DNA of 64,000 nt, from assembly GCF_024519435.1 (NCBI RefSeq), contig NZ_JALJRZ010000003.1:186001-250000 (forward strand), written 5' to 3'. Position numbers and translations under genes: made by a program. The stretch's first letter is position 1; the number at the start of each line of letters is the position of its first letter. The notes below the pieces were generated by a model. The model was not told where the DNA came from. It searched no databases and worked only from the letters and a program-made list of their open reading frames with translations. The stretch is from Terrabacter sp. Ter38. Lineage in GTDB: Bacteria > Actinomycetota > Actinomycetes > Actinomycetales > Dermatophilaceae. Shown here one piece after another: positions 57,320 to 64,000 of the stretch.

Positions 57320-58399
57320 TCACCGGACGTCGACGTAGGACACCTCGACGGCGTTGTTCCCGTATCCGAGCCGGTTCCACGGTGGGACGTCCGGCTGCTC
57401 GTTGCCCGCTGCGTCGGTCGCCTTGGCACGGATGCTGTATCGCCCCGGCAGGGCGACCTCCCACTCGTAGGCCCAGCTCTGCCACTGGTGCGGACCCTGG
57501 GGAGGCTCGACCACGGCAGGGCTCCAGGCGCCCTCGCCGGTGAAGCTGAGGTCGACGTTCGTGACCGGCCCGGTGCCCGACCAGGCCTTCCCGCGGATGA
57601 CGTGGGTCCCGGGCGTGAGGACGGCCCCCGGCGCCGGGTCGGTGATCCGGGCCCTCACGCGCATCGTCGTCACCCGCTCGTGAGGACGATCGGGCCACTC
57701 GTAGACGTAGTGCCCGGTCTGGAACTCGCCCTCGAAGGGCTCCGTGAGGACGTCGATCCGCTTCAGCCACTTGACCGAGGCCACGGCGAACCAGCCCGGC
57801 ACGACGATCCGGAAGGGCGCCCCGTGGTCGAGGCCGAGCGGACGTCCGTTCATCTCGTAGGCGATGAGGATCTCCGCCGCCGGGTCGAGAGCGTGCTCGA
57901 GGGTCAGCGAACGGACGAACGTCAGGTCGGACTTCACGGTCTGGGCGAGCACCGGGTTGAGCAGGTAGGAGCCGCTGTCGGCGCCCTCGAACCGGACCTC
58001 GACCCCGTCAGACGCAGGCTGCGCCTGCTCGAGCACGTCACGCAACCACGTGCCCGTCCACACGGCGGTGGAGACGGCATACGCCCCCCATGGCTCTCCC
58101 GCGGGCAGCGGCCGCGTCTCGAGTCGGCCGTTTCCTGCGCACTCGAGCGTGACGGCCCGCTCGACGGACGGCAGGGCGCGCAGGTCGTCCAGCGTGAGCG
58201 TCGTCGGCGAGCCCACGGCCCCACCGATCTGGAGGGTGCCGTCGTGCTCGGGCACGTCGAAGTTGCTCCGCACGTAGTGCTGCTCGGTGGGGGTGATGTC
58301 ACCCTCCAGGGCGGCCGGTGGAGCCTCGGCGTTGAACGGCTCGTGGTGGATCATGGTCAGGGCGGAACGGGCTTGTCGGAGGCTGTCTTCAGTCAGCAC
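57320..58399 (-). CDS. Sulfite-oxidase-like molybdenum enzyme
   Basis: 359 aa from the GTG at 58399 (GAGGAG 5 nt upstream). The molybdopterin domain has the Mo-ligand C87 in VTLECAGNGRLETRPL, then GAYAVSTAVWTGTWLRDVLE and NGRPLGLDHGAPFRIVVPGW. The C-terminal Mo-co dimerisation domain (RITDPAPGAVLTPGTHVIRG, SWAYEWEVALPGRYSIRAKA) is present. No haem domain and no Tat signal are seen, so it is probably cytosolic with an unknown electron acceptor. It is the last gene of a five-gene operon and needs the cofactor made by genes like moaC and mog at 47 kb. Confidence 0.88.
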   Translation of the reverse strand: MLTEDSLRQARSALTMIHHEPFNAEAPPAALEGDITPTEQHYVRSNFDVPEHDGTLQIGGAVGSPTTLTLDDLRALPSVERAVTLECAGNGRLETRPLPAGEPWGAYAVSTAVWTGTWLRDVLEQAQPASDGVEVRFEGADSGSYLLNPVLAQTVKSDLTFVRSLTLEHALDPAAEILIAYEMNGRPLGLDHGAPFRIVVPGWFAVASVKWLKRIDVLTEPFEGEFQTGHYVYEWPDRPHERVTTMRVRARITDPAPGAVLTPGTHVIRGKAWSGTGPVTNVDLSFTGEGAWSPAVVEPPQGPHQWQSWAYEWEVALPGRYSIRAKATDAAGNEQPDVPPWNRLGYGNNAVEVSYVDVR

Positions 58400-58411
58400 G
58401 GGGGCTCCTCG

Positions 58412-58450
58412 TCGATCACGGTTGTCGATCACGGTTGTCGATCAGGGTTG
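58412..58450. repeat. Three 13-bp tandem repeats upstream of the sulfite-oxidase-like gene
   Basis: TCGATCACGGTTG occurs three times in a row (58412-58424, 58425-58437, 58438-58450; the last with one change). The array fills the short gap between the hydratase stop and the ribosome site of the molybdoenzyme gene. Perhaps a protein-binding site or a slippage product. Confidence 0.85.
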
Positions 58451-58467
58451 TCGCGCAGGCACGTCCG

Positions 58468-59331
58468 TCAGTAGTCGGGGTCCTGGAAGTGCGGGTCCCG
58501 GTTGTCGTTGAAGGCGCCGATGCCCTCAACCCGGTCGGGATGGACGGCGGATCGCCAGTGGGCCTCCATCATGATCGCGACCGCCTGCTCGATCGGCTGC
58601 CCTTCGCCCATGTGCACGGCGCGCTTGACCGCCTGGACCGCCGTGGGCGAGTTGCTCGCGATCTTCTCCGCGATGGCAAGGGCCGCCGGCATCAGCTCGG
58701 CGGGTGGATGCACCTCGTTGACCATCCCGACCCGGTGCGCCTCGGCGGCCGTGATGGGATCTCCGGTCATCAGCATCTGCAGGGCTCGTCCCCGTGGCAG
58801 GAGGCGGGGGAGGAGCGCCGGGGAGCCGCCACCGGCCGACAGCCCGATCATGGCCTCGGGCTGTCCGAAGGTCGCGTTGTCCGACGCGATGATGAAGTCC
58901 GTGCTCTGGGCGATCTCGGACCCGCCGCCGTACGCGATCCCGTTGACGACGGCGAAGATCGGCTTGCGCACCTGCCGCAGCGTGTAGAGCGTGCGGTCGA
59001 AGTCCTGGCGTTGTCCCAGCCACTGCTCCTTGGTCATGCTCTTGCGTTGCCTGAGGTCGCTGCCGACCGAGAACGCCCGGTCACCCGCCCCGGTGATGAG
59101 CGCGACGCGGACGGCGGGTCGAACGGCGATCGTCTCGAGAACCTCGGTCAGGCGCGCACCCATCTCCGTCGTGATGGCGTTGTCGGCGAGCGGCCGGTTC
59201 AGGGTGATCACGGCGATGCTGTCGCCGGACCGGTACTCGAGCAGGACGGACGGCTCCGACCCGTCCTCGTCGGGCGGAGGGGGCGCGAAGTCGAGCGCCT
59301 TCCAGCGGTCGGTGCCGGTCGTGTCGGACAT
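58468..59331 (-). CDS. Enoyl-CoA hydratase/isomerase family protein
   Basis: 287 aa crotonase fold. Blocks: IAVITLNRPLADNAITTEMG, ALITGAGDRAFSVGSDLRQR (first oxyanion-hole strand), IFAVVNGIAYGGGSEIAQST (second oxyanion loop with Gly-Gly-Gly) and ATFGQPEAMIGLSAGGGSPA, where the catalytic Glu of true hydratases would be in QPEAMIGL. A ~27-residue N-terminal extension rich in Pro/Asp/Glu is unusual. GAGGAG lies 6 nt before the ATG. The CoA substrate is unknown. It stands between DyP and the molybdoenzyme in one operon. Confidence 0.87.
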   Translation of the reverse strand: MSDTTGTDRWKALDFAPPPPDEDGSEPSVLLEYRSGDSIAVITLNRPLADNAITTEMGARLTEVLETIAVRPAVRVALITGAGDRAFSVGSDLRQRKSMTKEQWLGQRQDFDRTLYTLRQVRKPIFAVVNGIAYGGGSEIAQSTDFIIASDNATFGQPEAMIGLSAGGGSPALLPRLLPRGRALQMLMTGDPITAAEAHRVGMVNEVHPPAELMPAALAIAEKIASNSPTAVQAVKRAVHMGEGQPIEQAVAIMMEAHWRSAVHPDRVEGIGAFNDNRDPHFQDPDY

Positions 59332-59359
59332 GCGCTCTCCTCGGGTGGGGTGCTGGCCG

Positions 59360-60748
59360 TCAGGTGGTGAGGTCCGCCAGCCACCGCAGCGCGCGGAGCC
59401 CGGGGGCGAAGCAGTACTCCCCGCCGCGGGTGACCACGAAGGGCGGCACGTCGGGCAACCTGCGGCGGATGGGGTGCTGGGGAATGGTGAAGGGGCTGGA
59501 TCCGTCCGTGGCCCCGACGAGCGGGTCCTTCTCGTCGGGGGCCCCGATGAAGATGCCGTCGTTGAGCCACTGGGTCTTCACGAACTCGAACTGGCGCTTG
59601 AGGTGTGCCCCTGCGAAGACGAAGATGATCCCTCGGTCTTCCCCGTCGTCCTCGAGGACGCCGTCCGGCAGCGGCGGACCGTAGCTCGTGCCCCGCCGGA
59701 TCATGCGGTGCAGGCGGACGTCGACGCTGTTCTCGTGGTCGAGCGAGTCCCGCGGGTTCGCCCGGCGCGCATGCGACCCGGCTGGGCACGTGAAGCCGCG
59801 GAGGTCGGTGGCATACCCGAAGTCGTTGTTGCGGGCGGGGTCGGCGCCGAGGGCCGGGTCGTCCTCGTCCGGAGCCAGCGCGAGGGGAGCGCCGCTCTGC
59901 CACCGACCCACCATCTTGGCGCCCAGCAAGGCCTCCTCCTCCCGCGTCCTGGCCTTGTCGTGCAGGTACTGGCGGTAGGCCGCGACGCGGGTGTGGAGCT
60001 TGCGGAAGACGATGTACGTGCCGTTTCGGCCCAGGACGTCCGGGGTCGGCACCGGTGCCATGCCGCCGGTCTCGTCGGGATATCCGAGGATGAACTCGCC
60101 GGCCTTGATGGGCAGCTCGCCGCGGTTCGTGGGCGGCGTCCCAGCGCCTTCGACCGTCGGCTGCCCGATCCCGTCCTTGAAGCCGAACGACGTGCGGCCG
60201 GTGGGCAGCTGGTAGCAGTCCTGACGCCAGACCACCTCGACCCCCGGCATCTGTTCCTGGGCGCGGCGGGCCCGGTCGACGACCGCATCGAGGTGTGCCG
60301 CGTCGGGGGACAGGGCCGCCAGGGCGATGTGCACGTCAGAGGTGCCGAGCGGCTTCTCCCAGTGCTCGGGGCTGTTGGCGCCGACGTCCCCGATCTCGGC
60401 AGCACGTGCAGCCATGCCCTGCTGGAACTCCGGTGCGAAGCTGTCCAGCGAGTCCTGCGGGACACCGAGCACCTTGAGACCCTCGTAGGTGAAGGCGACG
60501 GTCAACCAGGCCCCGAGCCCGGGTTCGGTGAGCTCACGGCCCGGTTGCAGCAGGGGGATGAGCCGCCGGATGAGCTCCCTGCCGTCGGCAGGCTCGTGGA
60601 CCTTGAGCAGCAGGTACGTGCCGACGTACGGGGAAGGTCGCTCGTGGAGCGCGCCGCTCTGGATGTCGTCGATCTCGAGAGCGGGCGACATGCCGGTCGC
60701 GGTCGTGTCGACGGGACCATGGACCGACCCGGGAGGGAGAGTGCTCAT
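59360..60748 (-). CDS. DyP-type haem peroxidase
   Basis: 462 aa from the ATG at 60748. The DyP hallmark GxxDG is in TSFGFKDGIGQPTVEG, the proximal haem His in CPAGSHARRANPRDSL, and the distal Arg in HRMIRRGTSYGPPLPDG. The C-terminal DRGIIFVFAGAHLKRQFEFV is typical of the longer C/D-type peroxidases. There is no signal peptide or Tat motif, so it works in the cytosol or as encapsulin cargo, though no encapsulin gene is visible. It oxidises bulky substrates with H2O2. It starts 8 nt after the DUF4331 stop. Confidence 0.92.
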   Translation of the reverse strand: MSTLPPGSVHGPVDTTATGMSPALEIDDIQSGALHERPSPYVGTYLLLKVHEPADGRELIRRLIPLLQPGRELTEPGLGAWLTVAFTYEGLKVLGVPQDSLDSFAPEFQQGMAARAAEIGDVGANSPEHWEKPLGTSDVHIALAALSPDAAHLDAVVDRARRAQEQMPGVEVVWRQDCYQLPTGRTSFGFKDGIGQPTVEGAGTPPTNRGELPIKAGEFILGYPDETGGMAPVPTPDVLGRNGTYIVFRKLHTRVAAYRQYLHDKARTREEEALLGAKMVGRWQSGAPLALAPDEDDPALGADPARNNDFGYATDLRGFTCPAGSHARRANPRDSLDHENSVDVRLHRMIRRGTSYGPPLPDGVLEDDGEDRGIIFVFAGAHLKRQFEFVKTQWLNDGIFIGAPDEKDPLVGATDGSSPFTIPQHPIRRRLPDVPPFVVTRGGEYCFAPGLRALRWLADLTT

Positions 60749-60756
60749 GGATCCGC

Positions 60757-61914
60757 CTAGACGTGGGCCGGCGGCACGGGCGGCTCGGGGTTGGGAGCGG
60801 CCAGGTACGGGAAGGAGCCCGATGCCGGCCTGGTGGCACCCTCCACCCCGTCGCTGATGGTGGGTCCCAGGCCGGCGTTCACCAGGAGGGTGAAGATCGT
60901 GTCCATGACGTCGTCGTTGAGCGTGCGTCCACCGCACGTGCGGTGTGGCTCCCCGTTCATCAGGGCGCGCTCGATCTCGAAGAACGAGCCCGTCTCCGCA
61001 TACGGCTTGGTGACGTCGACGACGAGGAAGTCATCGAGCATGACGCCCCGGAGCGCGTGCGCGCCGCTCTCGTCGACCGGCCAGTCCGCCTTGCCGTCCA
61101 GGCTGTCCCAGAAGGCGAGGTTCGCGTCCAGCCGGGCCCGGTAGGCCCCCTTGTACCCCTCGGCGAGGTGGAACCCGTCCTCCATGTTGTAGAGGTCGCG
61201 GATCTCGAGGTCACGGTTGACCTGGTCGAACTGCTTCGGTGCGAGCATGAGGTTCTTGACCTCGGGCCGGCCCACCCGCTCGATCCGGACGTTCAGCCGT
61301 CCGCGGGTCAGCGTCTCGGCGACCACGCCCACCAGGCCCGTCTGCTCGTCGTCCGGTCCGAGGAGCGCCGCGACATCGAGCTCCACGACGATGCTGAGGA
61401 CGTTCTTGCCGTCCATGAAGATGCTCCCGGGCTGCGCGAAGCTCAGCTGCCCGGTGGCAATGGTCTTCAGGGCGGCCGGTGCGTCCATGAAGAACGGGTC
61501 CCACCTCGCGCCGGCGAAGGCCCGCAGGGGGCCCGTGGCACCGCCACTCCCGCCACTCCCGCTGTTGTCGTCGCCGACGTGGAACGCCTGGGTCGCGCCC
61601 TCGGAGGTACGGACCACGCCGCGCTGACCCTGGTGGTCGTCGGCGTCCGGTTCGTCGAAGAGGACGTCGACCGTGACCTCCGGCTCGGCGACGTGGAACA
61701 GCCGCGGCCCCGGCTCGCCGCGGGAGGACAGTCGACGGAGCCGGAAACGGTAGACGAGCCCGTCGGAGAAGTGGTCGTCCGGCTGGGCGAACGGAAGGGT
61801 GTTCATGACGAGCACCAACCGCCCGGGCTGCTCGGGACTCGGAAAGGCGTACACGTCGGTGATGTCCGCGATGGGCTCGGCCAGCGCGCGCGGGCCGGAG
61901 ATGTGATCGGACAT
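60757..61914 (-). CDS. DUF4331 family protein
   Basis: 385 aa. Family features: SDHISGPRALAEPIADITDV and YAFPSPEQPGRLVLVMNTLP at the start, DDHFSDGLVYRFRLRR, then TGQLSFAQPGSIFMDGKNVL and a C-terminal GGRTLNDDVMDTIFTLLVNA. DUF4331 proteins are of unknown function, often secreted; no signal peptide is visible here. A Gly/Ser loop (GSGGSGGATG) sits mid-protein. GGGAG lies 5 nt before the ATG. It is tightly linked to DyP, which suggests a common process. Confidence 0.88.
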   Translation of the reverse strand: MSDHISGPRALAEPIADITDVYAFPSPEQPGRLVLVMNTLPFAQPDDHFSDGLVYRFRLRRLSSRGEPGPRLFHVAEPEVTVDVLFDEPDADDHQGQRGVVRTSEGATQAFHVGDDNSGSGGSGGATGPLRAFAGARWDPFFMDAPAALKTIATGQLSFAQPGSIFMDGKNVLSIVVELDVAALLGPDDEQTGLVGVVAETLTRGRLNVRIERVGRPEVKNLMLAPKQFDQVNRDLEIRDLYNMEDGFHLAEGYKGAYRARLDANLAFWDSLDGKADWPVDESGAHALRGVMLDDFLVVDVTKPYAETGSFFEIERALMNGEPHRTCGGRTLNDDVMDTIFTLLVNAGLGPTISDGVEGATRPASGSFPYLAAPNPEPPVPPAHV

Positions 61915-61940
61915 TCAGGCTCCCTGGGCGGGCATGCCGA

Positions 61941-62477
61941 CTAGTCCGCAGCCACGTCGAGAAGGGGGCGCAGGGCGGGATGCTCCAGCGCCTCGGCCGC
62001 ATCGGGGTCGTCGAGAACCTGCTGGAACGCCTCGTTGACCTTCGCGGCCTTGCGGATCTCCTTCACGGTGCCCCCGTAGTTGCGGGCGTAGCCTCCCGCG
62101 CTCTGCTGGGCACTGAGGATGAAGTCCTTCACCGATTCGAGGGTCGGCAGGCCCTCGTAGCCCACGACGTGCTGGAAGATCGCGTCGAAGAGCCTGAGCG
62201 GCTTCGAGGCGAAGTCCTCCATGTAGGCGTCCCAGGGGCCGTCGAAGCTCGTCGCGAAGAGCAGCCGCGTGTCGTCGTCGAAGGGGACGAACCGGGCCTC
62301 GTGGATCGAGGCGATCGGCATCTCGTAGTCGCCGGGACGGTAGCCCGGTGCGGCCTGCAGGTCCCGGAGCGCCTGGTGAAGGGCTTCCCCGTGTCCCGGC
62401 TTGACGTGGAAGAACAGGCTGAACTCACTCGTGGGCCCGACCCTGATGCCCGGTCTGGAACTCGTGTCGGAACCCAT
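61941..62477 (-). CDS. Hypothetical protein, ferredoxin-like fold, first gene of the DyP operon
   Basis: 178 aa from the ATG at 62477. The segment TSEFSLFFHVKPGHGEALHQ then IHEARFVPFDDDTRLLFATS and DGPWDAYMEDF suggests a duplicated or single antibiotic-biosynthesis-monooxygenase-like (dimeric alpha/beta) domain, in which such H-x-x-R-F patterns recur. The C-terminal part is helical. I do not recognise a named family. Similar folds occur fused to or next to DyP peroxidases, so it may shape or feed that enzyme. 27 bp separate it from DUF4331. Confidence 0.6.
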   Translation of the reverse strand: MGSDTSSRPGIRVGPTSEFSLFFHVKPGHGEALHQALRDLQAAPGYRPGDYEMPIASIHEARFVPFDDDTRLLFATSFDGPWDAYMEDFASKPLRLFDAIFQHVVGYEGLPTLESVKDFILSAQQSAGGYARNYGGTVKEIRKAAKVNEAFQQVLDDPDAAEALEHPALRPLLDVAAD

Positions 62478-62612
62478 CACTGACGCCCTGTCTCTCGGTG
62501 GCTTCTGGTGGGAGGGCCCGCTGCCCCGAGCGGAGGCTGTCATTCGGTCCAGTCGTTGCTCGGGGCCCCGCGAGACCCCCTCCCACCGATCCCACCGTCA
62601 CGGCTGCGCCGG

Positions 62613-62635
62613 GGGTGAACATCACCCGCACAGTA
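62613..62635 (-). promoter_or_regulatory. Candidate promoter and operator of the DyP operon
   Basis: On the minus strand TACTGT (62635-62630) is a -10 candidate. Immediately after it lies the palindrome GGGTGA-TGT-TCACCC (62627-62613), which would straddle the transcription start, the usual place for a repressor site. The resulting leader would be about 145 nt. The rest of the 368-bp gap (62478-62845) shows no gene I can support. Confidence 0.45.
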
Positions 62636-62845
62636 TGAAAGGGGACCCGAGACGGCCGCTCCGAGCGCCTCCTCGGCGGCGGCGTGAGGTCGTGCAGGCA
62701 GACCGAAGCCGGCTGCTCCGGCCGAATTTCGTCCGAAGGGTTCACCCTCCGGGGTTGAGGCATCAGGTGGGGCGGGTGGGCAGGCTGTGGTCATCGGCGC
62801 ACGTCAGCGCCCGGATCATCGCCACACCGCACCGAGGGGACTGAC

Positions 62846-63247
62846 ATGGACAACATCACCACCAACTTCTGGGACGTCCTGCTGTGGAGCTTCTGGTTCT
62901 TCATCTGGATCGCCGCGATCACCGTGTGGTTCCGGTGCATCTTCGACCTGTTCCGTGACCGCGAGCTCAGCGGATGGGGCAAGGCGGGCTGGGCCGTGCT
63001 GCTCATCCTCGTGCCCTGGTTGGGCGCGCTGATCTACCTCATCGCCCGCGGTCGGAGCATGACCGAGCGGCAGATGACGGAGATGGCGCAGATGAGGGCC
63101 CAGCAGGACGAGTACATCCGTCAGGCGGCTGGCTCGCAGACAGCGGAGAGCCCGGCTGCGCAGATCGCCAGCGCGAAGGGCCTGCTCGACTCCGGGACCA
63201 TCAACCAGGACGAGTTCGATGCCCTCAAGGCGAGGGCGCTGGCCTGA
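62846..63247 (+). CDS. PLDc_N/SHOCT-domain membrane protein
   Basis: 133 aa. Two TM helices (LLWSFWFFIWIAAITVWF and AGWAVLLILVPWLGALIYLIA) joined by RCIFDLFRDRELSGWGK form the phospholipase-D-nuclease N-terminal (PLDc_N) unit. A coiled linker with SMTERQMTEMAQMRAQQDEY follows, then a SHOCT domain (AKGLLDSGTINQDEFDALKA) at the C-terminus. Such proteins are common in actinobacteria and of unknown function, possibly membrane-stress related. GAGGGGA lies 5-6 nt before the ATG. Confidence 0.88.
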   Translation: MDNITTNFWDVLLWSFWFFIWIAAITVWFRCIFDLFRDRELSGWGKAGWAVLLILVPWLGALIYLIARGRSMTERQMTEMAQMRAQQDEYIRQAAGSQTAESPAAQIASAKGLLDSGTINQDEFDALKARALA

Positions 63248-63262
63248 CGAGGGTCAGCGACC

Positions 63263-64000
63263 GTGCTGCCCCTGAGGGGTCTGTCCGACACCTCCGACCG
63301 CACTGAGGTCGACGGGCGTCCATCCGGTGCGGGTCGCCGGAGTCGACTCCACCTCGGGTGCTGCACGCTGGCGCTGGTGCTGGCCCTCGGGGCCTGCACC
63401 AGCGCCGGGACGGCAGTGCCCGACGCCCGGGTGTCCGTCAAGGAGAAGGACCTCGCGCAGGCGCAGACGACCGCCGCGGCCGCCGAGGCGCACTTCTGCA
63501 CGACGGCTGCCGACTACGTCACGGCGGTCGACCGCTACGGGGACGTGCTGACGGCGACGGCTCCGACCGTCGGGGACGTCCAGACGGCAGGCGCCGACCT
63601 CGAGCAGCCGCGCGCGGACGTCACCGCAGCCGCGACCGCTGCGGTCGACGCCCGGGCGGCGATGGTGACGGCAGAGCAGGAGCTCGCGGCCGCACGGGAG
63701 GCCGCGGCCTCCGCGAACACCACGGGCGGGTCCTCGTCGAGCTCCACGACCCCGGCGGCGAGCCAGAGCCCGGCGCCGACCCTGCCGCCGGCGACGGTGA
63801 ACCGGGTCAAGCAGGCCGAGACCGAGTTCACGGCCGCTCAGCAGGGCATCGGCGCCCAGACGCCGTTGCACCAGGCGGCCCAACAGTTCAACGCCGCGGC
63901 CGTGGCCCTCGAGATGTCGTGGCTGGCCCTCTTCGCCGAGGCCGGATGTCTGACGGACGAGGCCCAGAAGTCCGCCCAGGCCGCGGTGCACGACTACACG
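63263..64000 (+). CDS. Putative lipoprotein, 3' end outside window
   Basis: The frame from the GTG at 63263 runs open to the last base (246 codons seen). A basic stretch (GRRSRLHLG) precedes a hydrophobic core and lipobox LALGAC, so Cys would be lipid-modified. The mature part is Ala/Glu/Gln-rich with coiled-coil character (VSVKEKDLAQAQTTAAAAEA), a Ser/Thr/Pro linker (GGSSSSSTTPAASQSPAP) and two further Cys (HFCTTA, AGCLTD) that could form a disulfide. No family recognised. GAGGG is 9 nt upstream. It starts 15 bp after the SHOCT gene. Confidence 0.7.
   Translation, partial: MLPLRGLSDTSDRTEVDGRPSGAGRRSRLHLGCCTLALVLALGACTSAGTAVPDARVSVKEKDLAQAQTTAAAAEAHFCTTAADYVTAVDRYGDVLTATAPTVGDVQTAGADLEQPRADVTAAATAAVDARAAMVTAEQELAAAREAAASANTTGGSSSSSTTPAASQSPAPTLPPATVNRVKQAETEFTAAQQGIGAQTPLHQAAQQFNAAAVALEMSWLALFAEAGCLTDEAQKSAQAAVHDYT

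Noticed and set aside
62425-62622. A leaderless reading frame starting ATG at 62622 (MFTPGAAV...) 7 nt after TACTGT on the minus strand.
   Set aside because: It overlaps the first gene of the DyP operon in another frame, has random-looking composition and no coupling to that gene. I keep only the promoter.

Overview
The window is high-G+C DNA (strong GC3, GTG/TTG starts, TAC/GCC-type codon use) from an actinobacterium. Gene content points to Micrococcales, probably an Intrasporangiaceae-like genus: an IdeR/DtxR regulator, a c-di-AMP riboswitch before an NlpC/P60 gene, SepX/GlpR and a Glp-like domain, pta-ackA, mycobacterial-type SerC, and promoters with a TANNNT -10 box placed 6-7 nt before the start codon (leaderless mRNAs). 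Genus-level placement is inference.

Layout. 0-19.6 kb is ordinary chromosome: end of a purine permease, a MarR/MFS efflux operon with a 29-aa companion, ferritin, a lytic transglycosylase, serC, an AbiEi/DUF559 protein with a frameshifted tail, a sugar-dehydrogenase-like propeller protein, citrate synthase, pdxH, a small locus of unknown membrane proteins, an MFS/DtxR pair, a riboswitch-controlled NlpC/P60 endopeptidase, and two redox-type enzymes. 19.9-24.05 kb looks like a decayed island: an IS3-family remnant, a three-gene polysaccharide synthase cluster (PgaC-like GT2, PgaD-like 2-TM protein, TM-anchored split-barrel protein), a broken tyrosine integrase, an 11-bp tandem repeat and tRNA-Arg(CCU). 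24-28 kb carries small accessory genes (NUDIX, aldo/keto reductase, GNAT remnant, APH-like kinase). 28-36 kb has a DUF1800/DUF1501 pair, a nucleotidyltransferase and a 1379-aa DUF4011 helicase-nuclease that resembles a single-gene defence protein. 36-44 kb is housekeeping (TPR, MscL, SAF protein, MTA phosphorylase, FmdB, K+/H+ antiporter, penicillin acylase family).

44.4-50.2 kb is the most interesting region. A UDP-glucose pyrophosphorylase is fused in frame to a MoeA/Glp (gephyrin-like) domain, followed by moaC, mog, a RimJ-type acetyltransferase and a SepX/GlpR-like membrane protein. In corynebacteria Glp and GlpR are partners at the divisome, so this locus may physically join UDP-glucose synthesis, molybdopterin-type chemistry and cell division. 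A divergent formyl-THF cyclo-ligase shares overlapping -10 boxes with it and starts with a leaderless micro-ORF.

50.2-57.3 kb holds an AI-2E-type exporter, an NmrA-like reductase, the pta-ackA pair, OsmC and DUF72. 57.3-62.5 kb is a five-gene minus-strand operon (unknown protein, DUF4331, DyP peroxidase, enoyl-CoA hydratase, sulfite-oxidase-like molybdoenzyme) with an operator-like palindrome at its likely start site. The window ends in a SHOCT membrane protein and an unfinished lipoprotein gene. Across the window the heptamer GTATGCC/GGCATAC recurs about 30 times in every reading frame and between genes, which suggests a motif selected at DNA level.
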